Below are positions 34,575-43,381 of a stretch of 64,000 nt of DNA, one piece after another (the stretch's first letter is position 1; each line of letters opens with the position of its first letter). A model generated the notes under the pieces. That model was not told where the DNA came from, made no database searches, and saw only the letters and a list, made by a program, of their open reading frames with translations. The stretch is from JAYQKL01 sp049889415 (GTDB lineage Bacteria; Pseudomonadota; Alphaproteobacteria; RS24), in contig JBMHDL010000006.1 in NCBI GenBank assembly GCA_049889415.1, positions 124,001 through 188,000 of the forward strand, written 5' to 3'. The translations under genes were made by a program, and so were the position numbers.

Positions 34575-36191
34575 ATGTTGACATTTACTCACATGCGTGG
34601 CGCTATTGCGGGTCTCGCGACCACGATGCTGATTGCCTGTGCCGGACCCGAAACCGTATCGTCGGGAGACAAAAGCGTCGCCGACAGCCTCCCCCAGCGC
34701 AGCTATACTGTAAAACCCATTCCGAGCACCTCGCCCGCCGACCCGCCCCGGAAACGCATTGTGGAAAACACACGCGCCTTTTTGCGCGCCCTGCCGAAAG
34801 GCCAGCCGGTTGCCTATGACCGGAAACAGCCGGACCAGGGCTTTTTTGACAAGGCCTTCAGCGCCAAGCCGAATGACGGGCGCATCCGTATCGCCATTTT
34901 GCTACCTCTCAGCGCGGAAAACGAGGAGGTGCGCGCAATGGCGCAGAACCTTCTGGACGCCGCTCAGCTGGCGCTGTTCGACCTACGCCGCCCAGAATTG
35001 ACACTTCTGGTTCAGGACACGCAAGGTACGGCTGAGGGGGCCGGGCGGGCGGCGCAACGCACCCTGAAAGACGGCGCCGAAATCATTATCGGCCCGCTTT
35101 TTGCCGCCGGCACGCAGGCCGTCGCACCGCTAGCCCGCACCGCCGGTGTTCCGGTGCTGAGCTTCTCGAACAACCGGGACATGGCTGGTAGCGGAGTCTG
35201 GCTCATGGGCTTCTTGCCGGAACAGAATCTAGACCGGATCATCGAAGAGGCGGTGCTGAGCGGACATAAGCGATTTGCGGCCCTAATTCCGGAAACCCCT
35301 TATGGGCAGCGCATGCAGGCCGCCCTCGAACCGACCATTTCATTTTATGGCGGCGAATTGGTGATGACGGAAACCTATCAGGACGAGGCGCAATCCATGC
35401 TGGTTCCGGTTCAGCGCATCGCCCTGTTCGAAGAACGCAAGCTGGCCTGGGCGGAAGAACGCGACCGCCTGACCGAAGAGGCCACCATTCTGCTGGCGAC
35501 CCTGCCCGACCCGCCGGTGATTGAGGAGAGCACACCGCCGGAAGAGATTTGGGCCCAGCTTGAGGAAATCAACCCGGAACTGAAAAAGCAGTATGACGAC
35601 ATGCGGTTGACGGAAACCTTCGGTGAGCTGCCCTATGATGCCGTCATCATGCCGGAAGGCGGCATCCGCCTGCGCACCCTTGCGCCGCTACTGCCCTATT
35701 TTGACGTCAACCCACGCGCCATAAAATTTCTCGGCACTGGACTTTGGGATGACCCGACACTCGGGCAGGAACCGCCACTGGTCGGCGGCTGGTATGCCGC
35801 GCCCGACCCGTCCGGCTGGCGCAGTTTCAGCAAACGCTATGAACAGATTTACGGACGACCGGCCCCGCGCCTTGCCAGCCTCGCCTATGACAGTATCAGC
35901 CTGGTGGCCGCCTTGACCGACATTTACCCAAATGCCCCCTTCACCTATCGCAGCCTGACCACCCCGAACGGTTTTCAGGGGATAGACGGCATTTTTCGTC
36001 TCACGCAAAACGGCCTGAATGAACGCGGGCTTGCGGTCTTGGAAGTCCGGCGCAAACGCAACGCCAATGTGGCTGATGCCCCGAACAGCTTTGTCGGGCT
36101 GGATCAAAAAGCCAAACGGCCTGACGCCGAGACAGCGCAGGATCAACCCGCCGGGCGCAGGCTGCTGCCCAGCTTTTCCCTGTTCGACTAG
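34575..36191 (+). CDS. Penicillin-binding protein activator LpoA-like lipoprotein
   Basis: About 539 residues. A short signal peptide (MRGAIAGLATTMLIAC) ends in the lipobox LIAC. The rest is a periplasmic-binding-protein fold related to LpoA and to type 1 ligand-binding receptors: IRIAILLPLSAENEEVR, VQDTQGTAEGAG, IIIGPLFAAGTQAVAPLA. In enterobacteria LpoA activates PBP1a; that role here is inferred. Starts at 34575 and 34593 both fit; the longer frame to 34461 would overlap rsmI and breaks the signal peptide. The C-terminus converges with hemW. Confidence 0.85.
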   Translation: MLTFTHMRGAIAGLATTMLIACAGPETVSSGDKSVADSLPQRSYTVKPIPSTSPADPPRKRIVENTRAFLRALPKGQPVAYDRKQPDQGFFDKAFSAKPNDGRIRIAILLPLSAENEEVRAMAQNLLDAAQLALFDLRRPELTLLVQDTQGTAEGAGRAAQRTLKDGAEIIIGPLFAAGTQAVAPLARTAGVPVLSFSNNRDMAGSGVWLMGFLPEQNLDRIIEEAVLSGHKRFAALIPETPYGQRMQAALEPTISFYGGELVMTETYQDEAQSMLVPVQRIALFEERKLAWAEERDRLTEEATILLATLPDPPVIEESTPPEEIWAQLEEINPELKKQYDDMRLTETFGELPYDAVIMPEGGIRLRTLAPLLPYFDVNPRAIKFLGTGLWDDPTLGQEPPLVGGWYAAPDPSGWRSFSKRYEQIYGRPAPRLASLAYDSISLVAALTDIYPNAPFTYRSLTTPNGFQGIDGIFRLTQNGLNERGLAVLEVRRKRNANVADAPNSFVGLDQKAKRPDAETAQDQPAGRRLLPSFSLFD

Positions 36192-36193
36192 TG

Positions 36194-37333
36194 TTACGAT
36201 AAAAGCGCGCCCAATACCCCGTTCAATACCAGCCGGCCGCCATCAGTAAGCCGGAGCACATTGTTCTGCAACTCACACAGGCCCGCTGCACATAAATCGG
36301 AGACCTTGCCGCCGTCAAGACCGAGTCCGGTTCCCTCGAGGCGTGACAAGTCCAGCCCCTCAGTCAGGCGCAAGCCGAACAGCAACGCCTCCTCACCGCA
36401 TTCCTGCGGCGTCAACGGTGTCAGGGTTGCAAGCCCGGTGCCCTTTTCCCTAACCGCAGCGAGCCAGGCCTCCGGCTTTTTATGGTTCAGGCCGGCCTGC
36501 CGGATACAGGGCTTGTCCCGAAAGGTGATACGCCCATGCGCACCCGGGCCGAGACCTATATAATCCGCACCCCGCCAGATGTTGAGATTGTGCCGGCAAA
36601 CCTGACCGGCCCGGGCGAAGTTGGACACCTCATAATGTTCATAACCGCCGGCAAGACATGTCTGATGCGTCATCTCAAAAAGCGCCACCTGCCGGTCTTC
36701 GTCCGGCTCAACAAGGCGTCCCAGTTTCTGCAGTTTGAAAAACGGTGTGCGTGGTTCAATTGTCAATTGATAGGCGGACAGATGGTCCGGCGCCAGAGCC
36801 AGCGCCTGTTGCAGGTTTTGTGCCCACCCGGCTTCGGTTTGTCCAGGCAGGGCATAGATCATGTCAAAGGAGACCGTTGGGAAAACCTGCCGTGCCAGCT
36901 CAAAGCCGGCAACAGCCTCGGCGCCGGAATGCGTCCGGCCCAAAAATGCGAGCTCCTGGTCCTCAAAAGACTGAATGCCGAGTGACAGGCGGGTGACGCC
37001 GGCTGCCCGCAAGCCCTGCATGTCGCCCAGGTCCACATCGGCCGGATTGGCCTCCAGGCTGATTTCAGCCCCGTCAGCCAGCCCCAAAGCCGCATCAATC
37101 GCATGCAAAATATCCGCCACCAGCCGGGGCGGCATCAGCGAGGGGGTCCCGCCGCCGAAAAAAACCGTCTCGACGGGGCGGCGTTCGATGCGCGCCGCGT
37201 AAGACCTGATTTCCCGCTCAAACGCATCACCCCAAAGCACGGGGTCCGCCCCACGGTCGAGATGCACATTAAAATCACAATAGGGGCAGATGCTGGCACA
37301 GAATGGCCAATGGACATAAACCCCATATGACAT
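36194..37333 (-). CDS. hemW: Heme chaperone / coproporphyrinogen III oxidase-like radical-SAM protein HemW
   Basis: 379 residues from the ATG at 37331-37333, which shares one base with the rdgB stop (TGATG). Radical-SAM cluster Cys12-x3-Cys16-x2-Cys19 (CASICPYC) after YVHWPF; GGGTPSLM and ANPADV are family motifs; the HemN C-terminal domain follows. It lacks the CNxC extension typical of true HemN, and so is called HemW (heme trafficking) rather than the oxidase. The rph-rdgB-hemW order is widespread in Alphaproteobacteria. Confidence 0.95.
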   Translation of the reverse strand: MSYGVYVHWPFCASICPYCDFNVHLDRGADPVLWGDAFEREIRSYAARIERRPVETVFFGGGTPSLMPPRLVADILHAIDAALGLADGAEISLEANPADVDLGDMQGLRAAGVTRLSLGIQSFEDQELAFLGRTHSGAEAVAGFELARQVFPTVSFDMIYALPGQTEAGWAQNLQQALALAPDHLSAYQLTIEPRTPFFKLQKLGRLVEPDEDRQVALFEMTHQTCLAGGYEHYEVSNFARAGQVCRHNLNIWRGADYIGLGPGAHGRITFRDKPCIRQAGLNHKKPEAWLAAVREKGTGLATLTPLTPQECGEEALLFGLRLTEGLDLSRLEGTGLGLDGGKVSDLCAAGLCELQNNVLRLTDGGRLVLNGVLGALLS

Positions 37334-37959
37334 CAGATTGTCTTCCCCAGACAAGCATCTATCAGCTGGGCAAAAGCATCGGCCCGATGTGACATGGCAT
37401 GTTTGGTCTCCGGCTCAATCTCGGCAAAAGTGTGGTCACCACCCTCGGGCACAAACACCGGATCATAGCCGAAGCCCTTGTCGCCACGTGGCGGCCAGAC
37501 CAATGACCCTTCGACCTTGCCCTCAAAGCTCTCCATATGGCCGTCCGGCCAAGCCAACGACAGGGCGCAAATAAACCGCGCCGTGCGCGGCGCCTCCGCT
37601 ATCGCCGACAAAGCCTGCTCAACTTTCTGCATGGCGTAATGGAAATCGCGTTCACCACTGTCCGTCACCGCCCAGCGGGCGGAATAAATGCCGGGATTGC
37701 CGCCCAATGCATCCACCGCCAGGCCACTGTCATCGGCCAGTGCCGGCAGGCCTGACGCCGTCGCCGCTGCCAGTGCCTTTAATTCGGCATTGGCGATGAA
37801 AGTGGTGCCGGTTTCCTCCGGCTCCGGCAGACCAAGCGCTCCGGCGCTGATGGCCTGCATGCCGAACGGTGCGACCAAATCATTGATCTCGCGCACCTTG
37901 CCATCATTATGGCTGGCAATAACCAGCCGCTCGGTTTCGAGCCTACGCGCTTCTGGCAT
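37333..37959 (-). CDS. rdgB: Non-canonical purine NTP pyrophosphatase (RdgB/HAM1)
   Basis: Hydrolyses dITP, XTP and ITP to keep deaminated purines out of DNA and RNA. 208 residues from the ATG at 37957-37959. Motifs: IASHNDGKVREI (substrate loop), LADDSGLAVDAL, and the C-terminal SHRADAF. It overlaps rph by 17 bases and hemW by one base. Confidence 0.96.
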   Translation of the reverse strand: MPEARRLETERLVIASHNDGKVREINDLVAPFGMQAISAGALGLPEPEETGTTFIANAELKALAAATASGLPALADDSGLAVDALGGNPGIYSARWAVTDSGERDFHYAMQKVEQALSAIAEAPRTARFICALSLAWPDGHMESFEGKVEGSLVWPPRGDKGFGYDPVFVPEGGDHTFAEIEPETKHAMSHRADAFAQLIDACLGKTI

Positions 37960-38683
37960 CGTCAAGCGCCTGTTTCTGCAAAGCCACCAATTCGGCAATG
38001 CCGTCACGGGCAAGGCCGAGCAGGGCATCAAACTCATCCGTGCTGAATGGTATACCCTCGGCGGTTGCCTGGATTTCAACCAGCCCCCCGGTGCCAGTCA
38101 TGACAAAATTGCCGTCCGTATCGGCCACACTGTCTTCGGCATAATCGAGGTCCGCGACCGGCAAACCTTGGTAAATGCCGCAGGACAGGGCCGCGACCTG
38201 GTCCAGCAGGGCCGGTTTTGAAATCAGTTTCTCGGCCTGCATCCAGTCAATCGCCATGGCCAAGGCGACCCATGCCCCGGTGATGGAAGCGGTGCGCGTT
38301 CCGCCATCGGCCTGAATGACGTCACAGTCGAGGCTGATTTGGTTCTCCCCGAGCGCCTCAAGATCCACCACAGCACGCAGCGAGCGCCCGATCAGGCGTT
38401 GGATTTCCTGGGTCCGCCCGGATTGCTTGCCTGTCGCCGCCTCGCGCCGCATGCGGTCGCCGGTAGCCCTTGGCAGCATCCCATATTCAGCCGTCACCCA
38501 ACCTTTTCCGGAGCCGCGCATCCATGGCGGCACACGGGTTTCGACGCTGGCGGTGCATAAGACATGGGTGTCACCAAATTTGATCAGGCAAGACCCTTCA
38601 GCGTGTTTGGACACGCCGGTCTTGATGGTCACTTGGCGTAATTGGTCAGATGAACGCCCTGACGGGCGGGTGGTTTGGGTCAT
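37943..38683 (-). CDS. rph: Ribonuclease PH
   Basis: Phosphorolytic 3'-exoribonuclease that trims tRNA precursors. 246 residues from the ATG at 38681-38683, with AAGGAG six bases upstream. RPSGRSSDQLR, GSCLIKFGDTHVLCTA and GRSLRAVVDL match the family. The frame continues upstream through the intergenic gap into grpE with Ser/Val-rich translation and is spurious there. Divergent from grpE; many relatives have hrcA between the two, which is absent here. Confidence 0.97.
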   Translation of the reverse strand: MTQTTRPSGRSSDQLRQVTIKTGVSKHAEGSCLIKFGDTHVLCTASVETRVPPWMRGSGKGWVTAEYGMLPRATGDRMRREAATGKQSGRTQEIQRLIGRSLRAVVDLEALGENQISLDCDVIQADGGTRTASITGAWVALAMAIDWMQAEKLISKPALLDQVAALSCGIYQGLPVADLDYAEDSVADTDGNFVMTGTGGLVEIQATAEGIPFSTDEFDALLGLARDGIAELVALQKQALDDARSA

Positions 38684-38742
38684 AGAGTACTCCTTTATCC
38701 CCTGTGTAACGGGTCTTGGCGCTTCGGGCAAGCCGCCTTGCC

Positions 38743-38771
38743 CTTGATATTCCCGCCGCCACACCTTATGT
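38743..38771 (+). promoter_or_regulatory. Sigma-32 heat-shock promoter of grpE
   Basis: CTTG at 38743-38746, an 18-base spacer, then CTTATGT at 38765-38771, an exact fit to the alphaproteobacterial RpoH consensus CTTG-N17/18-CYTATNT. The expected transcription start (about 38777-38779) falls after the first possible grpE ATG (38775), which argues for a downstream start codon. Confidence 0.7.
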
Positions 38772-38810
38772 AGGATGACAGTTGAAAACCCGACCGTGGA
38801 AATGGATGTG

Positions 38811-39443
38811 ATGACCGACGACACCACCGACCCAAAACCGGAAACCGAGCCTGAAGCGGATGTAAAAACTGATGAGGCTGCCGAAATTCTCAAGGATGTA
38901 ACGCCGCCTCCGGAGGAGCCGCAAACGCCAAGCCTTGACGAACTGACCCCGGAAGAGCAGGTCGGCGTATTACAGGAAACCATTGTCAAACTGAATGAGG
39001 CGATGGCCGGCAAAGACGACGAGGTGCTCCGCTATGCCGCAGAACTTCAAAATACAAGGCGGCGGGCCGAGAAGGACCGTCAGGATGCCCTGAAATACGG
39101 TATGACGAGTTTTGCCCGCGATATGGTCGCCGTCGGTGATAATCTCACCCGCGCCCTGAACGCCATAGAGGACTCGGACCGTGACGGGCTTTCCGAAAAT
39201 GTGACCAATCTGCTGGAAGGAGTCGCCGCCACCGAGCGCGATTTGATGGCCGCCCTGCAACGCAACAACGTCAAACCGCTGAACCCGCTGGGGGAAAAAT
39301 TTGATGCCAATTACCATGAAGCCATGTACGAGGCGCCCGGCACCGGTCAGGAAAACGGGACAGTCATCGAGGTGGTTGAAATCGGCTTCATGATTGGCGA
39401 GCGTCTGTTGCGGGCTGCCAAGGTCGGGGTCGCAAAGGGTTGA
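38811..39443 (+). CDS. grpE: Nucleotide exchange factor GrpE
   Basis: Releases ADP from DnaK. About 210 residues from the ATG at 38811. The first 50 are acidic and Pro-rich, then come a long coiled coil (about 50-110) and the beta domain (NYHEAMYEAPGTGQENGTV; FMIGERLLRAAKVGVAKG at the end). Start choice: ATGs at 38775, 38802 and 38811 are in frame; the sigma-32 promoter position disfavours 38775. It converges with alkB with no gap. Confidence 0.95.
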   Translation: MTDDTTDPKPETEPEADVKTDEAAEILKDVTPPPEEPQTPSLDELTPEEQVGVLQETIVKLNEAMAGKDDEVLRYAAELQNTRRRAEKDRQDALKYGMTSFARDMVAVGDNLTRALNAIEDSDRDGLSENVTNLLEGVAATERDLMAALQRNNVKPLNPLGEKFDANYHEAMYEAPGTGQENGTVIEVVEIGFMIGERLLRAAKVGVAKG

Positions 39444-40097
39444 TCAGCCGGCGGTCGTGACCCGACGCAGAGTCAGATTCAACCGCCCCCCCTGCGGAAA
39501 ATGCTCGGGCAGACAGTCAGCCAGCAACGACGATGAGCCAACCAGTAGCCGATCAATGCCGTGAAAATTGAGCCGTGACGCCCCGCCGATAATAAACGCA
39601 TCTCCGGAATGAAGACGGATTGATTTGGTTGAACCCTTGCGCTGCGCCCCGCCCATGCGGAACACCGCGCTGTCGCCGATGGAGAATGACAGCACCGGGG
39701 CATTGAAATCCTCTTCATCGCGGTCCTGATGCAGGCCCATTTTGGCCTTGTCGCCCTGATAATGGTTGATCAGGCAGCATTGCGGCGGGTGCGGATAACC
39801 AGTCAATGCAGCCCAAGCCTCCACCAGCATGTCCGGGATTTGCGGCCAGGGCTGCCCGGAAACGGGGTGATCGGGCTGATAGCGATAGCCATTCACGTCA
39901 GATACCCAACCCAATTCCCCCATATTGGTCATTAGGATCGACCAGGGCTGATTGGTACGCGGCATACGCGGTTTGAACAGGGGCGCCGCCTGAAAAACGG
40001 GTGCCAACTCTGAAAGCAGCCGGCGCTGCTCAGCCCGCCCCCAATATTCCGTATGGTACTCTGTTCCTGGCCCCAACATATTGTGGTTTTTCTCCAT
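39444..40097 (-). CDS. alkB: AlkB-family alpha-ketoglutarate-dependent DNA repair dioxygenase
   Basis: Oxidatively removes alkyl lesions from DNA or RNA bases. About 217 residues. Iron ligands are in GLHQDRDEEDF (HxD), with the distal His in RLNFHGIDRL, and the 2-oxoglutarate-binding RLNLTLRRV closes the protein. NHYQGDKAKMGLHQD is the classic AlkB block. The start at 40097 (MEKNHN) is a choice among several; an ATG at 40079 also fits. It sits between grpE and dnaK on the opposite strand, splitting the heat-shock genes. Confidence 0.93.
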   Translation of the reverse strand: MEKNHNMLGPGTEYHTEYWGRAEQRRLLSELAPVFQAAPLFKPRMPRTNQPWSILMTNMGELGWVSDVNGYRYQPDHPVSGQPWPQIPDMLVEAWAALTGYPHPPQCCLINHYQGDKAKMGLHQDRDEEDFNAPVLSFSIGDSAVFRMGGAQRKGSTKSIRLHSGDAFIIGGASRLNFHGIDRLLVGSSSLLADCLPEHFPQGGRLNLTLRRVTTAG

Positions 40098-40099
40098 TG

Positions 40100-40129
40100 A
40101 AAAAAAATCCAAAAAAACCGCCAAAAAAA
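40100..40129. promoter_or_regulatory. Phased A-tracts upstream of dnaK
   Basis: Three runs of A (40100-40107, 40111-40117, 40123-40129) begin 11 and 12 bases apart, close to helical phase, ending 11 bases before the -35 element of the dnaK sigma-32 promoter. Such spacing predicts intrinsic DNA curvature and possibly an UP-like contact. The A-runs also lie just upstream of the alkB start on the other strand. Confidence 0.6.
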
Positions 40130-40139
40130 CCTGGCGCAT

Positions 40140-40168
40140 CTTGCAGCACTCCCGCTCGATACTTATAT
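40140..40168 (+). promoter_or_regulatory. Sigma-32 heat-shock promoter of dnaK
   Basis: CTTG at 40140-40143, 18-base spacer, CTTATAT at 40162-40168: an exact fit to CTTG-N18-CYTATNT. It leaves a leader of roughly 70 bases before the dnaK ATG. The spacer length is identical to that of the grpE promoter. No CIRCE operator is present. Confidence 0.75.
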
Positions 40169-40247
40169 ATCCCTCAAGAGCAGGCGGCACAGTGTCGCCG
40201 TCAATTTTATGTCTGTGCGCAGACGATTATATGAAGAGAGATGAACC

Positions 40248-42170
40248 ATGGGTAAGGTAATTGGTATTGATCTTGGAACAACAAACTCCTGCGTGTCCGT
40301 CATGGACGGCGACACGCCCCGCGTCATTGAGAACGCCGAGGGCGCACGCACCACACCGTCAATGGTCGGGTTCGCGGAGGATAATGAACGCCTGGTCGGC
40401 CAGCCGGCCAAACGTCAGGCCGTCACCAATCCGACAAATACGTTGTTTGCCGTCAAACGCTTGATCGGACGGACCTTCCAGGATCCGGCCACGCAAGCTG
40501 ACAAGGAGGCCGTGCCATATAATATTGTTGCTGCGGAAAACGGCGATGCCTGGGTCGAGGCCAATGATGAGCAATATTCACCGTCACAGATTTCAGCCTT
40601 CATCCTGCAGAAAATGAAAGAGACGGCCGAAAGCTATCTGGGTGAAAAGGTCGAACAGGCGGTCATCACCGTACCGGCTTATTTTAATGACGCCCAACGT
40701 CAGGCGACAAAAGACGCCGGCAAAATCGCCGGTCTGGAGGTTCTGCGTATCATCAATGAGCCGACCGCCGCGTCTCTGGCTTATGGCCTGGACAAAAAGG
40801 ACGGCCAAACCATTGTCGTCTATGATCTGGGCGGCGGCACTTTTGATGTGTCGATCCTGGAAATCGGGGACGGGGTGTTCGAGGTGAAAGCCACCAATGG
40901 CGACACCTTTCTCGGCGGGGAGGATTTTGACGCCGTTCTGGTCAATCATTTAGCTGCAGAATTTCAAAAAGAGCAGGGTGTTGACCTCAAGGCTGACAAA
41001 ATGGCCCTGCAACGTCTGAAAGAGGCGGCCGAAAAAGCCAAGATTGAGCTGTCCTCCTCAACCCAGACCGAGATTAACCTGCCGTTCATCACGGCTGATG
41101 CATCCGGCCCCAAACATCTGAACACCAAACTGACCCGCGCAGCTTTCGAGGGACTGGTCGAGGACCTTGTGCAGCGCACCCGCAAACCCTGCGAGGCGGC
41201 GCTTAAAGATGCCGGTATATCCCCGTCAGAGATTGATGAGGTGGTGCTCGTCGGGGGTCAGACCCGGATGCCGAAAATCCGTGAGTTTGTCCAGTCCGTA
41301 TTTGGCAAAGAGCCGAATATGAGCGTCAACCCGGATGAAGTGGTCGCCATGGGCGCCGCCATTCAAGCCGGTGTTCTGCAAGGTGATGTCACCGATGTGT
41401 TGTTGCTTGACGTGACCCCGCTGTCACTCGGCATTGAAACGCTTGGCGGCGTCTTCACCCGCCTGATTGACCGCAACACGACCATTCCGACCAAAAAATC
41501 CCAAGTGTTTTCAACCGCCGAAGACAATCAGTCGGCGGTGACAATATCCGTGTTCCAGGGTGAGCGCGAAATGGCGCGGGACAACAAACCGCTCGGCCAG
41601 TTCAACCTTGAAGGCCTTCCGGCGGCACCACGCGGTGTTCCGCAGATTGAAGTCGCCTTTGACATTGACGCTAACGGCATCGTCAATGTTTCGGCCACCG
41701 ACAAGGCCACCGGCAAGGAGCAGAACATCCGCATTGAAGCCTCTGGCGGGCTGTCAGATGATGATATCGAGCAAATGGTCAAGGATGCCGAAGCCAATGC
41801 TGAAGAGGACAGAAAACGTCGGGAGTCGGCCGAGTTACGCAATAATGCGGAAGCCCTGATCCACGCTACGGAAAAAACCATTTCCGAAAATGAAGAGCAT
41901 ATTGAGGCCGCCGACAAGGACGCTGCCGAAATTGCCATCACCGCCCTGCAGGAAGCGCTGGAAGGTGAGGACGCCGACCAGATCGAGGAAAAATCCAAGG
42001 CCCTGCAGGAAGCCGCAATGAAAATCGGCGAGGCCGTTTACAAGGCGACCCAGGAGGCGCAAGCTGAGGGGGATGCCGCGGCCGATCAGGCAGCGGATGA
42101 AAGCGTTGTTGATGCTGACTTCGAAGAGGTCAATGACGATGAAAGCGACGGCGAACAAAAAGCGTCCTGA
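40248..42170 (+). CDS. dnaK: Chaperone protein DnaK (Hsp70)
   Basis: ATP-driven chaperone. 640 residues. Nucleotide-binding domain 1-385 with GIDLGTTNSCV (5-15), the phosphate-2 region VYDLGGGTFDVSIL and the adenosine motif VLVGGQTRMPKI; linker DVLLLDVTPLSLGIETLGG (about 385-403); substrate-binding domain and helical lid to the end, closing with VVDADFEEVNDDE. Start ATG at 40248 after GAGAGATGAACC. Followed by dnaJ after 66 bases. Confidence 0.99.
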   Translation: MGKVIGIDLGTTNSCVSVMDGDTPRVIENAEGARTTPSMVGFAEDNERLVGQPAKRQAVTNPTNTLFAVKRLIGRTFQDPATQADKEAVPYNIVAAENGDAWVEANDEQYSPSQISAFILQKMKETAESYLGEKVEQAVITVPAYFNDAQRQATKDAGKIAGLEVLRIINEPTAASLAYGLDKKDGQTIVVYDLGGGTFDVSILEIGDGVFEVKATNGDTFLGGEDFDAVLVNHLAAEFQKEQGVDLKADKMALQRLKEAAEKAKIELSSSTQTEINLPFITADASGPKHLNTKLTRAAFEGLVEDLVQRTRKPCEAALKDAGISPSEIDEVVLVGGQTRMPKIREFVQSVFGKEPNMSVNPDEVVAMGAAIQAGVLQGDVTDVLLLDVTPLSLGIETLGGVFTRLIDRNTTIPTKKSQVFSTAEDNQSAVTISVFQGEREMARDNKPLGQFNLEGLPAAPRGVPQIEVAFDIDANGIVNVSATDKATGKEQNIRIEASGGLSDDDIEQMVKDAEANAEEDRKRRESAELRNNAEALIHATEKTISENEEHIEAADKDAAEIAITALQEALEGEDADQIEEKSKALQEAAMKIGEAVYKATQEAQAEGDAAADQAADESVVDADFEEVNDDESDGEQKAS

Positions 42171-42203
42171 GTCTCTTGACCCAGCGCGAGCGCACAACCC
42201 GGG

Positions 42204-42217
42204 CCGGCATGCGCCGG
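42204..42217. other. Hairpin in the dnaK-dnaJ spacer
   Basis: CCGGC-ATGC-GCCGG forms a five-pair stem (extendable by neighbouring G/C) in the 66-base gap. No U-run follows. Structures here often influence relative dnaK/dnaJ mRNA levels through processing; that is inference. Confidence 0.35.
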
Positions 42218-42236
42218 TCATCTGAGGAGACCACCG

Positions 42237-43349
42237 ATGGACAAGCGTGATTTTTACGACGTGCTCGGTGTGGACCGCAGTGCGTCCGCTGATGAGATCA
42301 AAAAAGCCTATCGCGGCAAAGCCAAAAAGTTTCACCCGGACCTCAACCCCGATGATGAGGTGGCGGAAAAAAACTTCAAGGAAGCCACCGAAGCCTATGA
42401 ATGCCTGAAAGATGAACAAACCCGCGCAGCCTATGACCAATATGGCCATGCGGCGTTTCAAAATGGCGGCCCCGGAGCTGGCGGCGGCTTTGGCGGCTTT
42501 GAGGGCTTTGGCTCAATGGGCGACATTTTCGAGGAATTTTTCGGCGGCGGCGGCGGTCGTGGACGGCGCCAGGCCGGGCCGCAGCGCGGCAATGATTTGC
42601 GCTATGACCTCGATATCACTCTGGAAGAGGCCTTCACCGGCATCAATAAGACCATTCAGGTCGGCAGTGAGATTGGCTGCGGCACCTGCAACGGCTCCGG
42701 TGCCGAAAAAGGCACTTCAGCGGACACCTGCGGCACCTGCCAGGGCAGCGGCACCGTGCGCAGCCAACAGGGATTTTTCACGGTGGAACGCCCCTGTCAT
42801 CAATGCGGCGGCAGCGGCCAGGTCATCTCATCACCCTGCGGCGACTGCCGCGGCAAGGGCACAACCTACAGCGAACGCAATCTGTCTTTTGATGTTCCTG
42901 CGGGCGTAGAAGAGGGCACCCGTATCCGCCTGAGCGGAGAGGGGGACGCCGGCGGCAGAGGCGGACCGCGCGGTGATTTATATGTGTTTGTCAGCATCCG
43001 GCCGCATGCGTTTTTACAGCGTGAGGGCGCAGACCTGTTGTGCCGTGTACCGGTGAAAATGACCATGGCGGCAAAAGGCGGAGCGGTTGAAATCCCGCTA
43101 CTTGACGGCAAGCGGGTCAAAATTACGGTTCCGGAAGGCGCCCAAAGCGGGCAGCAATTCAGACTGCGTGGCAAAGGCATGCCGGTTCTGCGCGCGCGCC
43201 GTCAGGGGGATCTGTATGTTCAGATTGCCGTAGAGGTCCCACAAAACCTGTCCCGAAAGCAGAAAAAACTGCTGGACGCCTTTGAGGACAGCCTTGAAGA
43301 AGGCATTTTCCCCGAAAGTGAAGACTTTATCAGCCGATTAGAAGACTAG
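42237..43349 (+). CDS. dnaJ: Chaperone protein DnaJ (Hsp40)
   Basis: Co-chaperone that stimulates DnaK ATPase and delivers substrates. 370 residues. J domain 1-70 with the HPD motif at 33-35, Gly/Phe-rich linker (about 75-112), zinc domain with four CxxCxGxG-type repeats (CGTCNGSG, CGTCQGSG, CHQCGGSG, CGDCRGKG), then the C-terminal substrate-binding domains. GAGGAGACC precedes the ATG. Confidence 0.98.
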   Translation: MDKRDFYDVLGVDRSASADEIKKAYRGKAKKFHPDLNPDDEVAEKNFKEATEAYECLKDEQTRAAYDQYGHAAFQNGGPGAGGGFGGFEGFGSMGDIFEEFFGGGGGRGRRQAGPQRGNDLRYDLDITLEEAFTGINKTIQVGSEIGCGTCNGSGAEKGTSADTCGTCQGSGTVRSQQGFFTVERPCHQCGGSGQVISSPCGDCRGKGTTYSERNLSFDVPAGVEEGTRIRLSGEGDAGGRGGPRGDLYVFVSIRPHAFLQREGADLLCRVPVKMTMAAKGGAVEIPLLDGKRVKITVPEGAQSGQQFRLRGKGMPVLRARRQGDLYVQIAVEVPQNLSRKQKKLLDAFEDSLEEGIFPESEDFISRLED

Positions 43350-43381
43350 CGGCGCGCCCGAACGCCTGCTATAGAGGGTCT

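Noticed and set aside
38684..38774. CIRCE element or hrcA remnant between rph and grpE
   Set aside because: The 91-base spacer contains no TTAGCACTC-N9-GAGTGCTAA inverted repeat and no reading frame; only the sigma-32 promoter was found.
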